A DNA stretch of 64,000 nucleotides from Halomonas halocynthiae DSM 14573 (GCF_000425725.1 NZ_AUDZ01000017.1:1-64000); one strand, 5' to 3'. Numbered from the stretch's first letter, positions 35,627 to 45,924 are shown. Notes: generated by a model from the sequence alone, not told the origin. Numbers and translations are program-made.

Positions 35627-35783
35627 AATAGACCTCGATGAAAACCTGTCGGGCCGGCTGGTATCGCCGACGATAAGTACAGCAGTTTATCATCAAGCTG
35701 GCCTTGGCTCACGGTATACAGGCCGCTAATCTTGGGCTGATAAGGTATGATACGCCCACACTTTTTCGTCAATGGATGAGCGC

Positions 35784-36860
35784 ATGGAACTCAAGAACGA
35801 TCGTTTTCTCCGCGCACTGGCGCGTCAGCCTGTGGACCGTACCCCTGTATGGATGATGCGCCAGGCCGGTCGCTATCTGCCGGAGTACCGTGCGATACGC
35901 GCAGATGCTGGTGGTTTCATGGATCTTTGCCGCAACCGCGACTTGGCTTGTGAGGTGACGCTGCAGCCGTTGGAGCGCTTTCCGATGGATGCGGCCATCC
36001 TGTTTTCTGACATCTTAACAATTCCCGATGCCATGGGGCTGGGGTTGTATTTTGAGACAGGTGAAGGGCCTAAATTCCGCAAGACAGTGCGCAGCGCCGA
36101 GGACGTGGCTGCGCTGACGGTGCCGAATGCTGAGCGCGATCTTGACTATGTGATGAATGCGGTTAAGACCATTCGCCATGAGCTGAATGGGCGAGTGCCA
36201 TTGATTGGCTTTTCCGGTAGTCCTTGGACGCTGGCTTGTTACATGGTGGAAGGCGGCTCCAGCCGTGATTTTCGTCACATTAAAACGATGCTTTACGACA
36301 CGCCAGACGTGATGCATCAGTTGCTCGATACGCTAGCTGAATCGGTGACGGACTACCTTAATGCGCAAATTCGCGCTGGCGCTCAGGCCGTGCAGATTTT
36401 TGACACCTGGGGTGGTGCGCTCTCAACACCGGCGTATCGCGAGTTTTCATTGCGCTATATGGAACAGATCGTTGCGGGATTGATGCGTGAGCATGAGGGG
36501 CGCCGTGTGCCGGTTATCCTGTTTACCAAAAATGGCGGCCAGTGGCTGGAGGATATTGCGGCGGCGGGGTCAGATGCCGTTGGCTTGGATTGGAGCACGG
36601 AAATGTCTAATGCGCGGGCGCGAGTTGGCCATCGCGTAGCGCTGCAAGGGAACCTGGACCCTAACGTGCTGTTTGCCCACCCATCTGCCATTCGCGCTGA
36701 AGTCGCGAGAATTCTCGACAGTTATGGCCAAGGGCCTGGTCACGTATTTAATCTGGGGCACGGTATCAGCCAGTTTACTAACCCAGATCATGTGACGGCC
36801 TTTGTTGAGTCGCTGCACGAGCTGAGCCCTGCTTACCATCGCGAAATAGCGCTTGGTTAA
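35784..36860 (+). CDS. hemE: Uroporphyrinogen decarboxylase
   Basis: 358 residues from the Met at 35784, chosen because E. coli HemE aligns from MELKNDR and a GGATGAG lies upstream; an ATG twelve bases earlier is less likely. It removes four carboxyl groups from uroporphyrinogen III. Signature 1 [16 protein letters not shown] and signature 2 [16 protein letters not shown] are present, with the catalytic Asp in [16 protein letters not shown]. Its end overlaps the start of the VanZ-like gene by eight bases. Confidence 0.96.
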   Translation: MELKNDRFLRALARQPVDRTPVWMMRQAGRYLPEYRAIRADAGGFMDLCRNRDLACEVTLQPLERFPMDAAILFSDILTIPDAMGLGLYFETGEGPKFRKTVRSAEDVAALTVPNAERDLDYVMNAVKTIRHELNGRVPLIGFSGSPWTLACYMVEGGSSRDFRHIKTMLYDTPDVMHQLLDTLAESVTDYLNAQIRAGAQAVQIFDTWGGALSTPAYREFSLRYMEQIVAGLMREHEGRRVPVILFTKNGGQWLEDIAAAGSDAVGLDWSTEMSNARARVGHRVALQGNLDPNVLFAHPSAIRAEVARILDSYGQGPGHVFNLGHGISQFTNPDHVTAFVESLHELSPAYHREIALG

Positions 36861-37227
36861 GCGACTGTTGCGGCGTTTGCAACAGCGGCGCAACTGGTGG
36901 GCCTGGCTAGCTGTGGTGGCGATGCTGGCGGTTGCCTGGGGGAGTCTTACGCCCGCCAGCGGACTGCCTCAGACATTGCCCTGGGACAAAGCTAACCACT
37001 TTATGGGTTATGGCGTTATTGCCGGCCTGATTCATCTCGCTGGCCTTCGTGCCAGCGGGGCGTTTTGGGTGGCGGTGATTTACGGTGTCACCCTCGAAGG
37101 TCTGCAGATGGTCGTGCCTGGCCGCTTGGGTGGCGACCCTTATGATGTGCTGGCTAATACCCTCGGGGCCGGTAGTGCGATTGTGTTACTAAATGGTGTT
37201 GCACGCTGGCTGAGTCGGGCAGGCTAG
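36853..37227 (+). CDS. VanZ-like membrane protein
   Basis: 124 residues from a TTG inside the end of hemE. Four hydrophobic segments. The VanZ-type [20 protein letters not shown] block with the conserved Asp, Lys and His, the [27 protein letters not shown] block with Glu and Asp, are diagnostic of the family. In enterococci VanZ lowers teicoplanin binding; small gammaproteobacterial relatives have no known role. Likely translated by coupling to hemE. Confidence 0.75.
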   Translation: MVKRLLRRLQQRRNWWAWLAVVAMLAVAWGSLTPASGLPQTLPWDKANHFMGYGVIAGLIHLAGLRASGAFWVAVIYGVTLEGLQMVVPGRLGGDPYDVLANTLGAGSAIVLLNGVARWLSRAG

Positions 37228-37258
37228 GGCATTGGGCCGTGCGGCAGGTTGTTGAGCA

Positions 37259-38185
37259 TTAGGGTAAATAAGGCACATCGATCTGATCACTGCGCGTGGC
37301 ACCCTCCGTCATTTGGCGACAGAGCTTTAGGAATTCGCGCATGCCGGTGGCTAAGTATTTATGACGGTGCCAGATAAAGCCGAATTGGCGTTTTAAATCC
37401 AGCTCGGGTGTCGCTACCGGCACCAGGCTGCCACGCCGGAAAGCGTCCCTCAAGGCCAGGCGTGATACGCAGCCAATCCCCAGGCCAGATTCCACCGCAC
37501 GTTTGATTCCCTCAGTATGCTCCAGCTCCAGAAGGGTATTGAAGCGCCCGCGCCGATGGCGAGCTGCCTGCTCCAGCGTTAGCCGTGTGCCTGAGCCTTG
37601 TTCACGCATGATCCAGTTTTCGCGTAACAGCTGATCCAGCTCTACCGCTTGGCCATCTGCTAAGGGGTGATCAGGGGCACAAAATACAGCCAGTTCGTCT
37701 TCCACCCAAGGCTGAGTGACGACATCTTCGTGCTCACAATGGCCCTCAATCAGCCCTAGATCCAGCTCGTGATGCAGTACGCTGTCGATAATTGCACGAG
37801 TGTTGCGCACCTGGAGCCGGACTCGGCTACCTGGGTGGCGTTGCATGAAGTTACCGATCAGCAGCGTCGCAAGGTAGTTACCAATTGTTAGGGTGGCGCC
37901 AACATCCAAGCTACCGATGCCTTGGCGACCATGCATCAGATTTTCGATTTCCTGAGCGCGATCAAGCAACGCAACAGCCTTGGGAAGCAGCTGGAATCCC
38001 ATGCTGTTGAGCCTCAGTTGGCGGCCAGTGCGGTCTAGTAACTGGCAGGCGAACTGGCGCTCCAATTCAGCTAAGGCGGTGCTGGTGGCGCTTTGCGACA
38101 ACGATAATACTTTCGCTGCTTGCGAGACGCTTTCGTGCTGGGCAACCGCAACGAAGACCTCCAGTTGACGCAGGGTATAGCGCAT
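37259..38185 (-). CDS. finR: LysR-family regulator, FinR-like
   Basis: 308 residues. Winged helix (LRQLEVFVAVAQHESVSQAAKVLSLSQSATSTALAELERQF) with a LysR substrate domain. It belongs to the CysB/YeiE-like group that reads SxAT at the recognition helix. It is divergent from fpr, the arrangement of Pseudomonas finR-fpr, where FinR activates fpr under superoxide stress or sulfur limitation. A 19-base inverted repeat between the genes is a plausible binding site. Assignment rests largely on context. Confidence 0.7.
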   Translation of the reverse strand: MRYTLRQLEVFVAVAQHESVSQAAKVLSLSQSATSTALAELERQFACQLLDRTGRQLRLNSMGFQLLPKAVALLDRAQEIENLMHGRQGIGSLDVGATLTIGNYLATLLIGNFMQRHPGSRVRLQVRNTRAIIDSVLHHELDLGLIEGHCEHEDVVTQPWVEDELAVFCAPDHPLADGQAVELDQLLRENWIMREQGSGTRLTLEQAARHRRGRFNTLLELEHTEGIKRAVESGLGIGCVSRLALRDAFRRGSLVPVATPELDLKRQFGFIWHRHKYLATGMREFLKLCRQMTEGATRSDQIDVPYLP

Positions 38186-38215
38186 CCACAGCCCCTTGTG
38201 GCTTAAATCAATAAA

Positions 38216-38234
38216 ATGGATAGGTATTATCCAT
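38216..38234. promoter_or_regulatory. LysR-type inverted repeat in the finR-fpr gap
   Basis: ATGGATA-GGTAT-TATCCAT has perfect 7-base arms with a 5-base centre, with the T-N11-A form of LysR boxes. It starts 31 bases before the finR start codon and ends about 90 bases before fpr, the usual place for a shared activator and autoregulatory site. Confidence 0.6.
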
Positions 38235-38324
38235 ACAATTCATTTCACAGATATTGTGCGTCCTTTTATACTTCTTCGCAAAACTGATTCGCTTAATTAT
38301 GCCTTAAAGAAATATGGAGCTCCG

Positions 38325-39101
38325 ATGAGCAAGTTTGCCCTGGAAGATGTTCTCAGTGTGCATCACTGGAACGGTACCCTATTCAGCTTCCGTACCACCC
38401 GTGAACGCAGCCTACGTTTTAAGAATGGTCAGTTCGTGATGATTGGTCTTGAGGTAGATGGTAAGCCGCTGATGCGGGCGTATTCTATCGCCAGCCCTAA
38501 CTATGAAGACCACTTGGAGTTTTTCAGCATCAAGGTGCAGGATGGTCCGCTGACGTCGCGTTTGCAGCACCTTAAAGTGGGCGATCAGATTATGGTCAGC
38601 CGTAAGCCGACCGGTACCCTCGTGCTGGATGACCTGCTGCCAGGCCGAAATCTGTATTTGCTATCGACGGGCACTGGGTTGGCGCCGTTTATGAGCCTGA
38701 TTCAAGACCCTGAAACCTACGAGCGTTTCGAGAAAGTGGTATTAGTGCATGGCGTGCGCCAGACCAGTGAATTAGCTTATGCTGACTTTATCCAAGAAGA
38801 GCTGCCAGCACATGAATACCTGGGCGAGGAAATTGCCGAGAAGCTGGTGTATTACCCTACCGTGACTCGTGAGTCGTTTCACACCATGGGGCGCCTTACG
38901 GACCATATTCGAAGCGGAAAGCTGACCGCAGATGCCGGCCTGCCAGCTATCGATCCGCGACAGGATCGTGCCATGATTTGTGGCAGCCCAGCGATGTTGG
39001 AAGATACCAGTGCGCTGCTCGACGAGCTAGGATTCAAGATTTCTCCGCGTATGGGCGACCCAGGCGACTATGTCATTGAGCGCGCTTTTGTTGAGAAGTG
39101 A
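38325..39101 (+). CDS. fpr: Ferredoxin/flavodoxin--NADP+ reductase
   Basis: 258 residues from the ATG at 38325 (GGAG upstream). FAD-binding RAYSIASPNYEDHLEFFSIKV, the KPTGTLVLDDL and LLSTGTGLAPFMSLI nucleotide motifs, and the C-terminal MICGSPAMLEDT and GDYVIERAFVEK tail are typical of the Pseudomonas/Azotobacter type, with its C-terminal Lys. It shuttles electrons between NADPH and ferredoxin or flavodoxin and helps against oxidative stress. Divergent from finR; convergent with recG. Confidence 0.95.
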   Translation: MSKFALEDVLSVHHWNGTLFSFRTTRERSLRFKNGQFVMIGLEVDGKPLMRAYSIASPNYEDHLEFFSIKVQDGPLTSRLQHLKVGDQIMVSRKPTGTLVLDDLLPGRNLYLLSTGTGLAPFMSLIQDPETYERFEKVVLVHGVRQTSELAYADFIQEELPAHEYLGEEIAEKLVYYPTVTRESFHTMGRLTDHIRSGKLTADAGLPAIDPRQDRAMICGSPAMLEDTSALLDELGFKISPRMGDPGDYVIERAFVEK

Positions 39102-39121
39102 TAACGTGAACGTGGAGGGCG

Positions 39122-41203
39122 CTAGACCTGCCCGTAGCGGCTAGCTTCCTTGCCGAGCCAGCGGCGAATAAGCGGCTGGCTGGCTTGAGGGTGCTGAGCA
39201 AGTAACGCATCGGCCAGCGGTGTCACGCGAGAGAGCAAGTCGGCATCGCGCTCAAGGTCGGCAATCTTCATGTGGGCTAAACCGGTTTGGCGGGTGCCGA
39301 GCACTTCGCCGGGGCCGCGGATAGCGAGGTCTTCTTCGGCGATACGAAAGCCATCGTTGGTTTCGCGCATCACGCTGAGCCGTCGCTTTGCGTGTTGAGA
39401 CAACGGTGGGTGGTATAGCAGCACACAAAAGCTTGCAATGGAGCCGCGTCCTACGCGTCCACGCAGCTGGTGCAATTGAGATAGCCCCAATCGCTCTGGG
39501 TTTTCAATAATCATTAGGCTGGCATTCGGTACGTCAACGCCCACTTCGATCACGGTCGTTGCCACCAGCAAATCTAGCTCACCTTCCTTAAACGCGCCCA
39601 TCACATCGGCTTTTTCAGCAGGCTTCATGCGTCCGTGTACCAGGCCGATATTCAGCTCCGGCAGCGCGTCAGCCAGTTCGTCCCGAGTCGCCTCGGCAGC
39701 TTGGCACTGCAAGGCTTCTGACTCTTCGATCAGTGTACATACCCAATAGGCTTGACGACCGTCGGCACAGGCACTTCTGATGCGTTCAGTGATCTCGGGG
39801 CGGCGCTCATCAGGCATCGCTACGGTTTTAACCGGGGTCCGGCCGGGCGGCAGCTCATCGATCACTGAGACGTCAAGGTCGGCATAAGCGCTCATGGCTA
39901 GAGTGCGTGGAATCGGTGTGGCGGTCATTACCAGCTGGTGGGGTGTAAGGCCGCCAGCCTCTCCTTTCTCGCGTAGCGCTAGGCGTTGATGAACGCCAAA
40001 ACGGTGTTGTTCGTCGATAATTGCAAGGCCCAGCCGCTGGAAGTGTACATCGCTCTGAAACAGCGCGTGGGTGCCAACAACCATGCGGGCTCGGCCATCC
40101 TGTATGGCAGCCTTGGTATCAAGACGCTGTTTGCCTTTGAGCTTGCCGGATAACCAGGCAACATCAATACCCAGCGGCTCAAACCAAGCACGAAACGAGC
40201 GATAGTGCTGCTCGGCAAGAATCTCGGTGGGCGCCATTATGGCGGCCTGGCAGTCTCCTGCAATAGCCGATAGTGCTGCCATGGCAGCAACCACCGTCTT
40301 GCCCGACCCGACATCACCCTGTACCAGGCGTAGCATGGGATAGGCGGTTGCTAGATCAAGGCGGAGCTCATCCAGAACACGACGCTGGGCACCGGTTAGT
40401 GAGAAAGGCAGCTGGGTGAGAAAGCGCGCTTGCAGGTTACGCCCGTCAGGTAGCGCTGGGGCGCCGTCTTGCTGAATGCGCAAGCGTACTTCGCGTAGGC
40501 TTAATTGGTGAGCCAGTAGTTCTTCCAGTGCCAAGCGCCGTGTGGCTGGGTGTTGCCCAGCGGCAAGGTGTTCGGGGTCGGTCTCTGGGGGTGGGTAGTG
40601 TAGTGCTCGCAGGCAGCCGTGCAGCTCGGGCAGCGCGAAACGCTGGCGTAGTCGCTCGGGCAGCCACTCGGGCAGGGCTTCGGGGTTGGCATCTAGCCGT
40701 TCGAAGGCTTGGTCGATTAATGCGCGTAAGCGAGACTGGTGCAGCCCTGCCGTTGTGGGATAAATCGGAGTGAGATGATCTTCCACAGGCAGCGTGCTGT
40801 CGCTGATTAGGCGATATTCCGGATGATATATCTCAAGCCCTGTAGCGCCAGCGCGAGCCTCGCCAAACGCGCGTACTTGCGTGCCTGGCTGAAACTGCTG
40901 CTGTTGGGCTGGCGAAAAATAAAAAAACCGCAAGCTGATCACACTGCTGGTATCGCTGAGCCGAATCAACAGGCTGCGTCGTCGCCCCTGCACCACCTCA
41001 GCGGCAGCAATTTTCCCTTCCACGACGGCCTCATCGCCGGAGCGCAGGCTGGCAATGGGGGTGATGCGTGTGCGGTCCTGATAACGCAGCGGCAGATGAA
41101 ACAGCAGATCGCTGATTTGCGCGATACCTAGCCGTTCCAGCTTGATAGCGAGCGCTTCGCCGACGCCTTTGAGCTCTGTGACGGGTGCATTAAGCGAGCT
41201 CAT
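39122..41203 (-). CDS. recG: ATP-dependent DNA helicase RecG
   Basis: 693 residues, full length. N-terminal wedge domain with OB fold (about 60-150, including VEGKIAAAEVVQGRRRSLLIRLSD), then helicase motifs: QGDVGSGKTVVAAMAAL (Walker A), MAPTEILAEQHY, IIDEQHRFGVHQR (DEQH box), MTATPIPRT, ATTVIEVGVDVPNA and QLRGRVGRG. It remodels stalled forks and branched DNA. The start overlaps the oxyR stop by four bases, an oxyR-recG operon as in Pseudomonas. Confidence 0.96.
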   Translation of the reverse strand: MSSLNAPVTELKGVGEALAIKLERLGIAQISDLLFHLPLRYQDRTRITPIASLRSGDEAVVEGKIAAAEVVQGRRRSLLIRLSDTSSVISLRFFYFSPAQQQQFQPGTQVRAFGEARAGATGLEIYHPEYRLISDSTLPVEDHLTPIYPTTAGLHQSRLRALIDQAFERLDANPEALPEWLPERLRQRFALPELHGCLRALHYPPPETDPEHLAAGQHPATRRLALEELLAHQLSLREVRLRIQQDGAPALPDGRNLQARFLTQLPFSLTGAQRRVLDELRLDLATAYPMLRLVQGDVGSGKTVVAAMAALSAIAGDCQAAIMAPTEILAEQHYRSFRAWFEPLGIDVAWLSGKLKGKQRLDTKAAIQDGRARMVVGTHALFQSDVHFQRLGLAIIDEQHRFGVHQRLALREKGEAGGLTPHQLVMTATPIPRTLAMSAYADLDVSVIDELPPGRTPVKTVAMPDERRPEITERIRSACADGRQAYWVCTLIEESEALQCQAAEATRDELADALPELNIGLVHGRMKPAEKADVMGAFKEGELDLLVATTVIEVGVDVPNASLMIIENPERLGLSQLHQLRGRVGRGSIASFCVLLYHPPLSQHAKRRLSVMRETNDGFRIAEEDLAIRGPGEVLGTRQTGLAHMKIADLERDADLLSRVTPLADALLAQHPQASQPLIRRWLGKEASRYGQV

Positions 41204-42156
41204 GCCGAGCCGACGCCGTTAGCCGGTGCCACGGACGCTGTGTCAGTGGTTGCACGCGGCGTACACTGAGCGATGGCGTGTGTTACCGCATCGATGGCTT
41301 TGTGGCGTGGGAAGCTGGCGCGCCAAGCAATTGCCACAGTGCGTTCGGGGGCTGGCGGTGTAAACGGACGGCTGGTTAACAGGCCGCTTTCGTAATGGTT
41401 GGTGCCAATGGCCGACTGTGGCAGTACGGTGATGCCTAAGCGCGATGCTACCATATGGCGAATGGTTTCCAGTGAGCCACCTTCAGCGGTTAAGGTGTTA
41501 TCAGGGTTGTTTAGTGTATGGCTGATGGCTGGGCAGGCCTCAAGAATTTGGTCGCGGAAACAGTGGCCTTCGCCGAGCAGCAACAGTCGCTCACTGAGTA
41601 AATCTTCCTTATCGATAGTAGCGCGGCTGCTCCAGTGGTGGTCGGCAGGCAGCAGTACTTCAAACACTTCATCGTAGAGTGGTTTGGTTACCACGTCGGC
41701 CTCGGTAAAAGGCAGAGCGACAATGATGGCATCCAGTTCGCCGTTGCGCAGTTTACGGCGCAGGTCGCCGGTAAAGCCTTCTTCGATATATAACGGCATC
41801 TGCGGTGCTAGCTGAGTGAGCGCAGGGATTAAATGCGGAAACAGGTAGGGCCCGATGGTATAGATGGCGCCAAGGCGTAGCGGGCTGGTTAGCTGGTCGC
41901 GACCCGCACTGGCCATCTCGTTGATCAGGCCTGCCTGCTCTAGTACACGCTGTGCCTGAGCAATGATTTTCTCGCCCAGCGGCGTGGTTTGCACGGCTGA
42001 CCGAGAGCGCTCAAAAAGCGCTACGCCGAGCTCCTCTTCAAGCTTCTTTACGGCCACCGACAGGGTGGGTTGAGAAACAAAGCAGCGCTCGGCAGCGTGC
42101 CCGAAGTGGCGCTCTTGAGCCAGGGTTACGATATAGCGCAGTTCTGTTAGAGTCAT
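41200..42156 (-). CDS. oxyR: Hydrogen peroxide-sensing regulator OxyR
   Basis: 318 residues, LysR family. The redox pair Cys199 and Cys208 lie in GEGHCFRDQILEAC, at the same numbers as in E. coli OxyR. The DNA-binding part starts MTLTELRYIVTLAQERHFGHAAERCFVSQPTLS. On peroxide the two Cys form a disulfide and the protein activates catalase, ahp and related genes. It is cotranscribed with recG through an ATGA overlap. A tail of about 15 Ala/Thr-rich residues is extra. Confidence 0.95.
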   Translation of the reverse strand: MTLTELRYIVTLAQERHFGHAAERCFVSQPTLSVAVKKLEEELGVALFERSRSAVQTTPLGEKIIAQAQRVLEQAGLINEMASAGRDQLTSPLRLGAIYTIGPYLFPHLIPALTQLAPQMPLYIEEGFTGDLRRKLRNGELDAIIVALPFTEADVVTKPLYDEVFEVLLPADHHWSSRATIDKEDLLSERLLLLGEGHCFRDQILEACPAISHTLNNPDNTLTAEGGSLETIRHMVASRLGITVLPQSAIGTNHYESGLLTSRPFTPPAPERTVAIAWRASFPRHKAIDAVTHAIAQCTPRATTDTASVAPANGVGSA

Positions 42157-42321
42157 TGGCGTCGTTGGGCTTCCTTTCTCTACGGTATTCCTTGGCCAAT
42201 TCGGCCTGGCTGGTTTGGTTCTGCCATGAGCCTAATGTGGCGCTCGCCGTGGTTGGGAGCCTGTTTCCTTATTTCGCTAGTCGTGATTGTAACTATGGTT
42301 GTAACAGGGGGCGAGGCAAAG

Positions 42322-43188
42322 GTGAAGACAACAACGTTGATAGTTGGCTGTGGAGATATAGGTATTGCTTTGGGGCAGCAGCTTATTGAGGCTGGGCACC
42401 GAGTGGTTGGCGCGAGGCGTCGGCCACAAAAGCTCGATGGCAGTGGTATTGAGGGCGTGGCGATTGACCTTGCCGACCCCGCCACATTAAGCGCGTTGCC
42501 AAATGCCGATATTGTTGTTTACGCCGTGGCCGCTGATCGTTTTGATGAGCAGGCGTACCGAGCCGCGTATCTTGATGGCCTGAGCGCCGTACTCAAGGAG
42601 CTAGAGCGTCGTAACAAGCCGCCAGTGCATGTGTTGTTTGTGTCTTCGACGAGCGTTTATGCTCAGCAGGATGGCGAGCAGGTTGACGAGCATAGCGCTG
42701 TTGAGCCAAGTGGCTTTTCCGGCCAGCTGATGTGCCAAGCCGAACACGCGTTATTGACCCACCCGCTGCCTGGCAGTGTCGTGCGATTCTCAGGTATTTA
42801 TGGGCCAGGTCGTGAGCGTTTAATTCGCCAGGTATGTGAAGGACGCATTGCGCCAGCTACGCCGGTAATGTATTCCAACCGTATCCACCGTGATGACTGT
42901 GCGGGCGTGCTGGCGCACCTCGTGGGTCTTGCGCTGGAGGCCAAGCCATTGGCGCCGATTTATCTGGGCACCGATAGCGAACCCACGCCGCTGCATGATG
43001 TGATGGTGTGGCTTGCTGAGCAGCTATCGGTCGAGGTGGTTGATGCTGTGTCGTCACCGCTACGACGGCGAGCCAGTAAGCGCTGTAAAAACGCATTGTT
43101 GCGGGAAAGTGGTTATGTGTTCCGTTACCCAACGTTTCGAGAGGGGTATGCACAGGTGCTGCGTGAGGGCGGCTATTTACCTGGCTGA
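42322..43188 (+). CDS. NAD(P)-dependent epimerase-like protein, YeeZ type
   Basis: 288 residues from GTG at 42322, chosen because GAGG lies five bases before it and the Rossmann motif LIVGCGDIGIALGQQL follows at once; the frame stays open upstream to 42226. SDR extended fold with the active-site Ser-Ser and Tyr in FVSSTSVYAQ; the usual Lys after Tyr is replaced in a MCQAEHALL context, as in YeeZ relatives. Substrate unknown. Divergent from oxyR. Confidence 0.78.
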   Translation: MKTTTLIVGCGDIGIALGQQLIEAGHRVVGARRRPQKLDGSGIEGVAIDLADPATLSALPNADIVVYAVAADRFDEQAYRAAYLDGLSAVLKELERRNKPPVHVLFVSSTSVYAQQDGEQVDEHSAVEPSGFSGQLMCQAEHALLTHPLPGSVVRFSGIYGPGRERLIRQVCEGRIAPATPVMYSNRIHRDDCAGVLAHLVGLALEAKPLAPIYLGTDSEPTPLHDVMVWLAEQLSVEVVDAVSSPLRRRASKRCKNALLRESGYVFRYPTFREGYAQVLREGGYLPG

Positions 43189-43195
43189 GCATCAA

Positions 43196-43215
43196 CAGGC
43201 GCCGTTAGGCGCCTG
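43196..43215. terminator. Hairpin between convergent epimerase-like gene and ridA
   Basis: CAGGCGCC pairs perfectly with GGCGCCTG around GTTA, between two convergent stops. No T run follows, so intrinsic termination would be weak. Confidence 0.5.
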
Positions 43216-43231
43216 AATAATACCGGTGCCT

Positions 43232-43621
43232 TCAGCTATTGATGACCATGATGGCATCGGCTTCTACTTGACTGCCTTTAGGGAGCGCTTTGACACCAAT
43301 GGCGGCACGCGCTGGGAAGGGCGCTTCAAAGAACTCTTCCATAACCTTGTTGATGATGGCGAAGTTGTCTAGGTCAACAAGAAAGAGGTTGAGCTTGACG
43401 ATATCCTGCAGACCGCCCGGCGCTTCTTCGCATACCGCTTTCAGGTTGGCAAATACCTGGCGTGCTTGAGCCTCGAAACCGCCGTCGACGATTTCCATCG
43501 TGCTTGGGTCTAACGGAATCTGACCAGAAACGTAAACGGTATTGCCTGCTTTGATGGCCTGAGAGTACGGGCCGATGGCGGCAGGGGCTTGGTCTGTGTT
43601 GATAACCGCTTTGTTGCTCAT
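43232..43621 (-). CDS. ridA: RidA family enamine/imine deaminase
   Basis: 129 residues, GGAGA upstream. It hydrolyses reactive 2-aminoacrylate made by PLP enzymes. The family blocks [48 protein letters not shown] and [24 protein letters not shown] with the substrate-binding Arg are all present. It follows spoT in the gmk-rpoZ-spoT-ridA order common in pseudomonads. Confidence 0.94.
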   Translation of the reverse strand: MSNKAVINTDQAPAAIGPYSQAIKAGNTVYVSGQIPLDPSTMEIVDGGFEAQARQVFANLKAVCEEAPGGLQDIVKLNLFLVDLDNFAIINKVMEEFFEAPFPARAAIGVKALPKGSQVEADAIMVINS

Positions 43622-43702
43622 GGAAGTCTCCAGCGCTTTATGGGTGAAAAATTCGAGTGAAACCGGTGAAAAAGCGAAAGTAACACGTTAGGAGGTAGGG
43701 TA

Positions 43703-45838
43703 TCAGTTACCCAGGCGGGTAATTTTGCCTACATTGTGCAGGTTGCGCATACGCTTGATGATCCGCGCTAAGTGGACGCGATCACGTACCGCTAGCGTCA
43801 TGTTGACGATCGATAAGTGGGTATCCCGCTCTTCGATATCAATGCGCTCGATATTGGCACCCGCATCAGTAACCAGCGCGGCAAGCTCAGCCACCAGGCC
43901 GCGGCGTGTCGCGATTTCTAGGCGCAGCGGCACGGAGTAGTCGTCGTCGGCGCTGGGCGACCATTCCATTGCAAACAGTTTGTCTGGGTCGTTTTTTAGC
44001 TCGGCCAAATTGCGACATTCGGTGCGATGTACGACAACGCCTTTGCCCGCCGAAAGGTGCCCAATAACATCATCGCCAGGTAGTGGGTGGCAGCAGCGGG
44101 CAAACTTAACCACCATGCCTTCGCTGCCGCTGATAATGATTGGCTTTTGAGGCTGTTGCCCCGTTGGGCGGTCAATCGGTGTGTCGCCATGCTCCAGCTT
44201 GACGAGTTGCTGCGCCACGATTTGTGCGATGCGCGTACCCAGTCCGATGGACTCCAGCAGGCTATCGCCGCTTTGCACCTTGTATTCGTCAATCAGGCCC
44301 GTAAACGTGGTGGGGCTGAGTTCATCCAGACTGGTTTCGAAGGCGCTCAGTGCTTTGTTAAGCAAGTGGCGGCCCAGCTGCACAGCTTCTGTTTGCTGCT
44401 GATGCGTGAGCGCATGGCGAATGGCTGAGCGAGCCTTGGCGGTAATCACAATATTGAGCCAGGCGGGGCTGGGACGTGCGCCAGGTGCGGTAATGATCTC
44501 TAACGTTTGGCCACTTTGTAAGCGGGTAGAAAGCGGCGCGAGGTGTCGATCAATACGGCAGGCGATACACTGGTTGCCGATATCGGTATGTACGCTGTAA
44601 GCGAAGTCCAGCACCGTGGCACCCTGGGGCAGTTCCATGATGTCGCCGCGAGGCGTGAAAATGTAGATATCGTCAGGGAACAGGTCGTTTTTGACGTGCT
44701 CGATAAACTCCAGCGAGTTACCCGCCTGGCGCTGCATTTCCAGCAGCCCTTTAACCCAAGAGCGTGCCCGTGCGTGGCTGCCCTCTGCAATGGGATGATC
44801 GGTTTGGCCAGCCTTGTATAGCCAATGGGCCGCTACGCCGTTGTTGGCCATGGCTTCCATTTCACGGGTGCGTATCTGCACTTCGATAGGCATGCCTTCG
44901 GTGCCAAACAATGTTGTGTGAAGGCTTTGGTAGCCATTAGCTTTGGGAATGGCAATGTAGTCTTTGAAGCGGCCAGGCACGGGTTTGTACAGATTGTGTA
45001 CCAGCCCAAGGATACGGTAGCAGCTATCGACATCTTCGGTGATGATGCGAAAACCGAACACGTCCATAATTTCTGCAAAGGGTTTGCGTTGGTCGCGCAT
45101 CTTGCGATAGATGGACAACAAGTGCTTCTGGCGGCCGATGACAGCGCCGGATAGTCCTTCGTCGTCCAGGCTTTTCTGTAGCGTATTTTGGACTTGCTGT
45201 ATGGCTGAGCGGCGATGCCCCCGAGCGCTGGCTACGGCGCGCTTGATACGCTCTGAGCGCATTGGATAAATGGCTTGAAAAGACAGATCCTCAAGCTCAA
45301 TACGAATGGTATTGATACCCAGACGACTGGCGATGCGGGCGTAAATTTCCAGCGTTTCACGGGCAATGCGGCGCTTTTTGTCGGGGCGTAATGCTCCCAG
45401 CGTTCGCATGTTATGTAGCCGATCGGCCAGCTTGACGATGATGACCCGGATATCACGGGACATCGCCAACACCATTTTCTGGAAGTTTTCCGCTTGAGCC
45501 ACGGCCTTGTCTTCGAAGGTGATCTGGGTCAGCTTCGACACGCCATCGACCAGATCAGCCACTTCCTCACCGAACTGTTCAGCCATGGCCGGCTTATCCA
45601 CCCCGGTATCTTCGATAACATCGTGAAGCATGGCTGCCATCAGACTTTGGGCATCCATGTGCATATTGGCCAAGATGTTGGCCACAGCAAGGGGGTGGGT
45701 AACGTAAGGCTCGCCTGAACGACGGCGTTGGCCGTCGTGGGCTTGCTCAGCATAATAAAAGGCACGCCTGACCTGGCGGATTTCATGGGCTGGGAGGTAG
45801 CCGCCTAGGCGGTCTGCCAGGTCATCGATGGTGAACAT
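43703..45838 (-). CDS. spoT: Bifunctional (p)ppGpp synthetase/hydrolase
   Basis: 711 residues. HD hydrolase domain (H72-D73 in LHDVIEDTG, HPLAVANIL), intact, followed by the synthetase domain (KDYIAIPKANGYQSLHTTLFG and EVQIRT), TGS domain (FTPRGDIMELPQGATVLDFAY), zinc-finger-like CCHPLPGDDVIGHL and C-terminal ACT domain. It makes and breaks the stringent alarmone. The gene order gmk-rpoZ-spoT identifies it as SpoT rather than RelA. Confidence 0.95.
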   Translation of the reverse strand: MFTIDDLADRLGGYLPAHEIRQVRRAFYYAEQAHDGQRRRSGEPYVTHPLAVANILANMHMDAQSLMAAMLHDVIEDTGVDKPAMAEQFGEEVADLVDGVSKLTQITFEDKAVAQAENFQKMVLAMSRDIRVIIVKLADRLHNMRTLGALRPDKKRRIARETLEIYARIASRLGINTIRIELEDLSFQAIYPMRSERIKRAVASARGHRRSAIQQVQNTLQKSLDDEGLSGAVIGRQKHLLSIYRKMRDQRKPFAEIMDVFGFRIITEDVDSCYRILGLVHNLYKPVPGRFKDYIAIPKANGYQSLHTTLFGTEGMPIEVQIRTREMEAMANNGVAAHWLYKAGQTDHPIAEGSHARARSWVKGLLEMQRQAGNSLEFIEHVKNDLFPDDIYIFTPRGDIMELPQGATVLDFAYSVHTDIGNQCIACRIDRHLAPLSTRLQSGQTLEIITAPGARPSPAWLNIVITAKARSAIRHALTHQQQTEAVQLGRHLLNKALSAFETSLDELSPTTFTGLIDEYKVQSGDSLLESIGLGTRIAQIVAQQLVKLEHGDTPIDRPTGQQPQKPIIISGSEGMVVKFARCCHPLPGDDVIGHLSAGKGVVVHRTECRNLAELKNDPDKLFAMEWSPSADDDYSVPLRLEIATRRGLVAELAALVTDAGANIERIDIEERDTHLSIVNMTLAVRDRVHLARIIKRMRNLHNVGKITRLGN

Positions 45839-45924
45839 GCGTCATGCCCTGAGTGCGATCGGAGAGTCCGAAAAGTAGGTTGTCACTTGGCCAGGTGAGT
45901 TGGCTAGTTTAGTGACTCATGACC

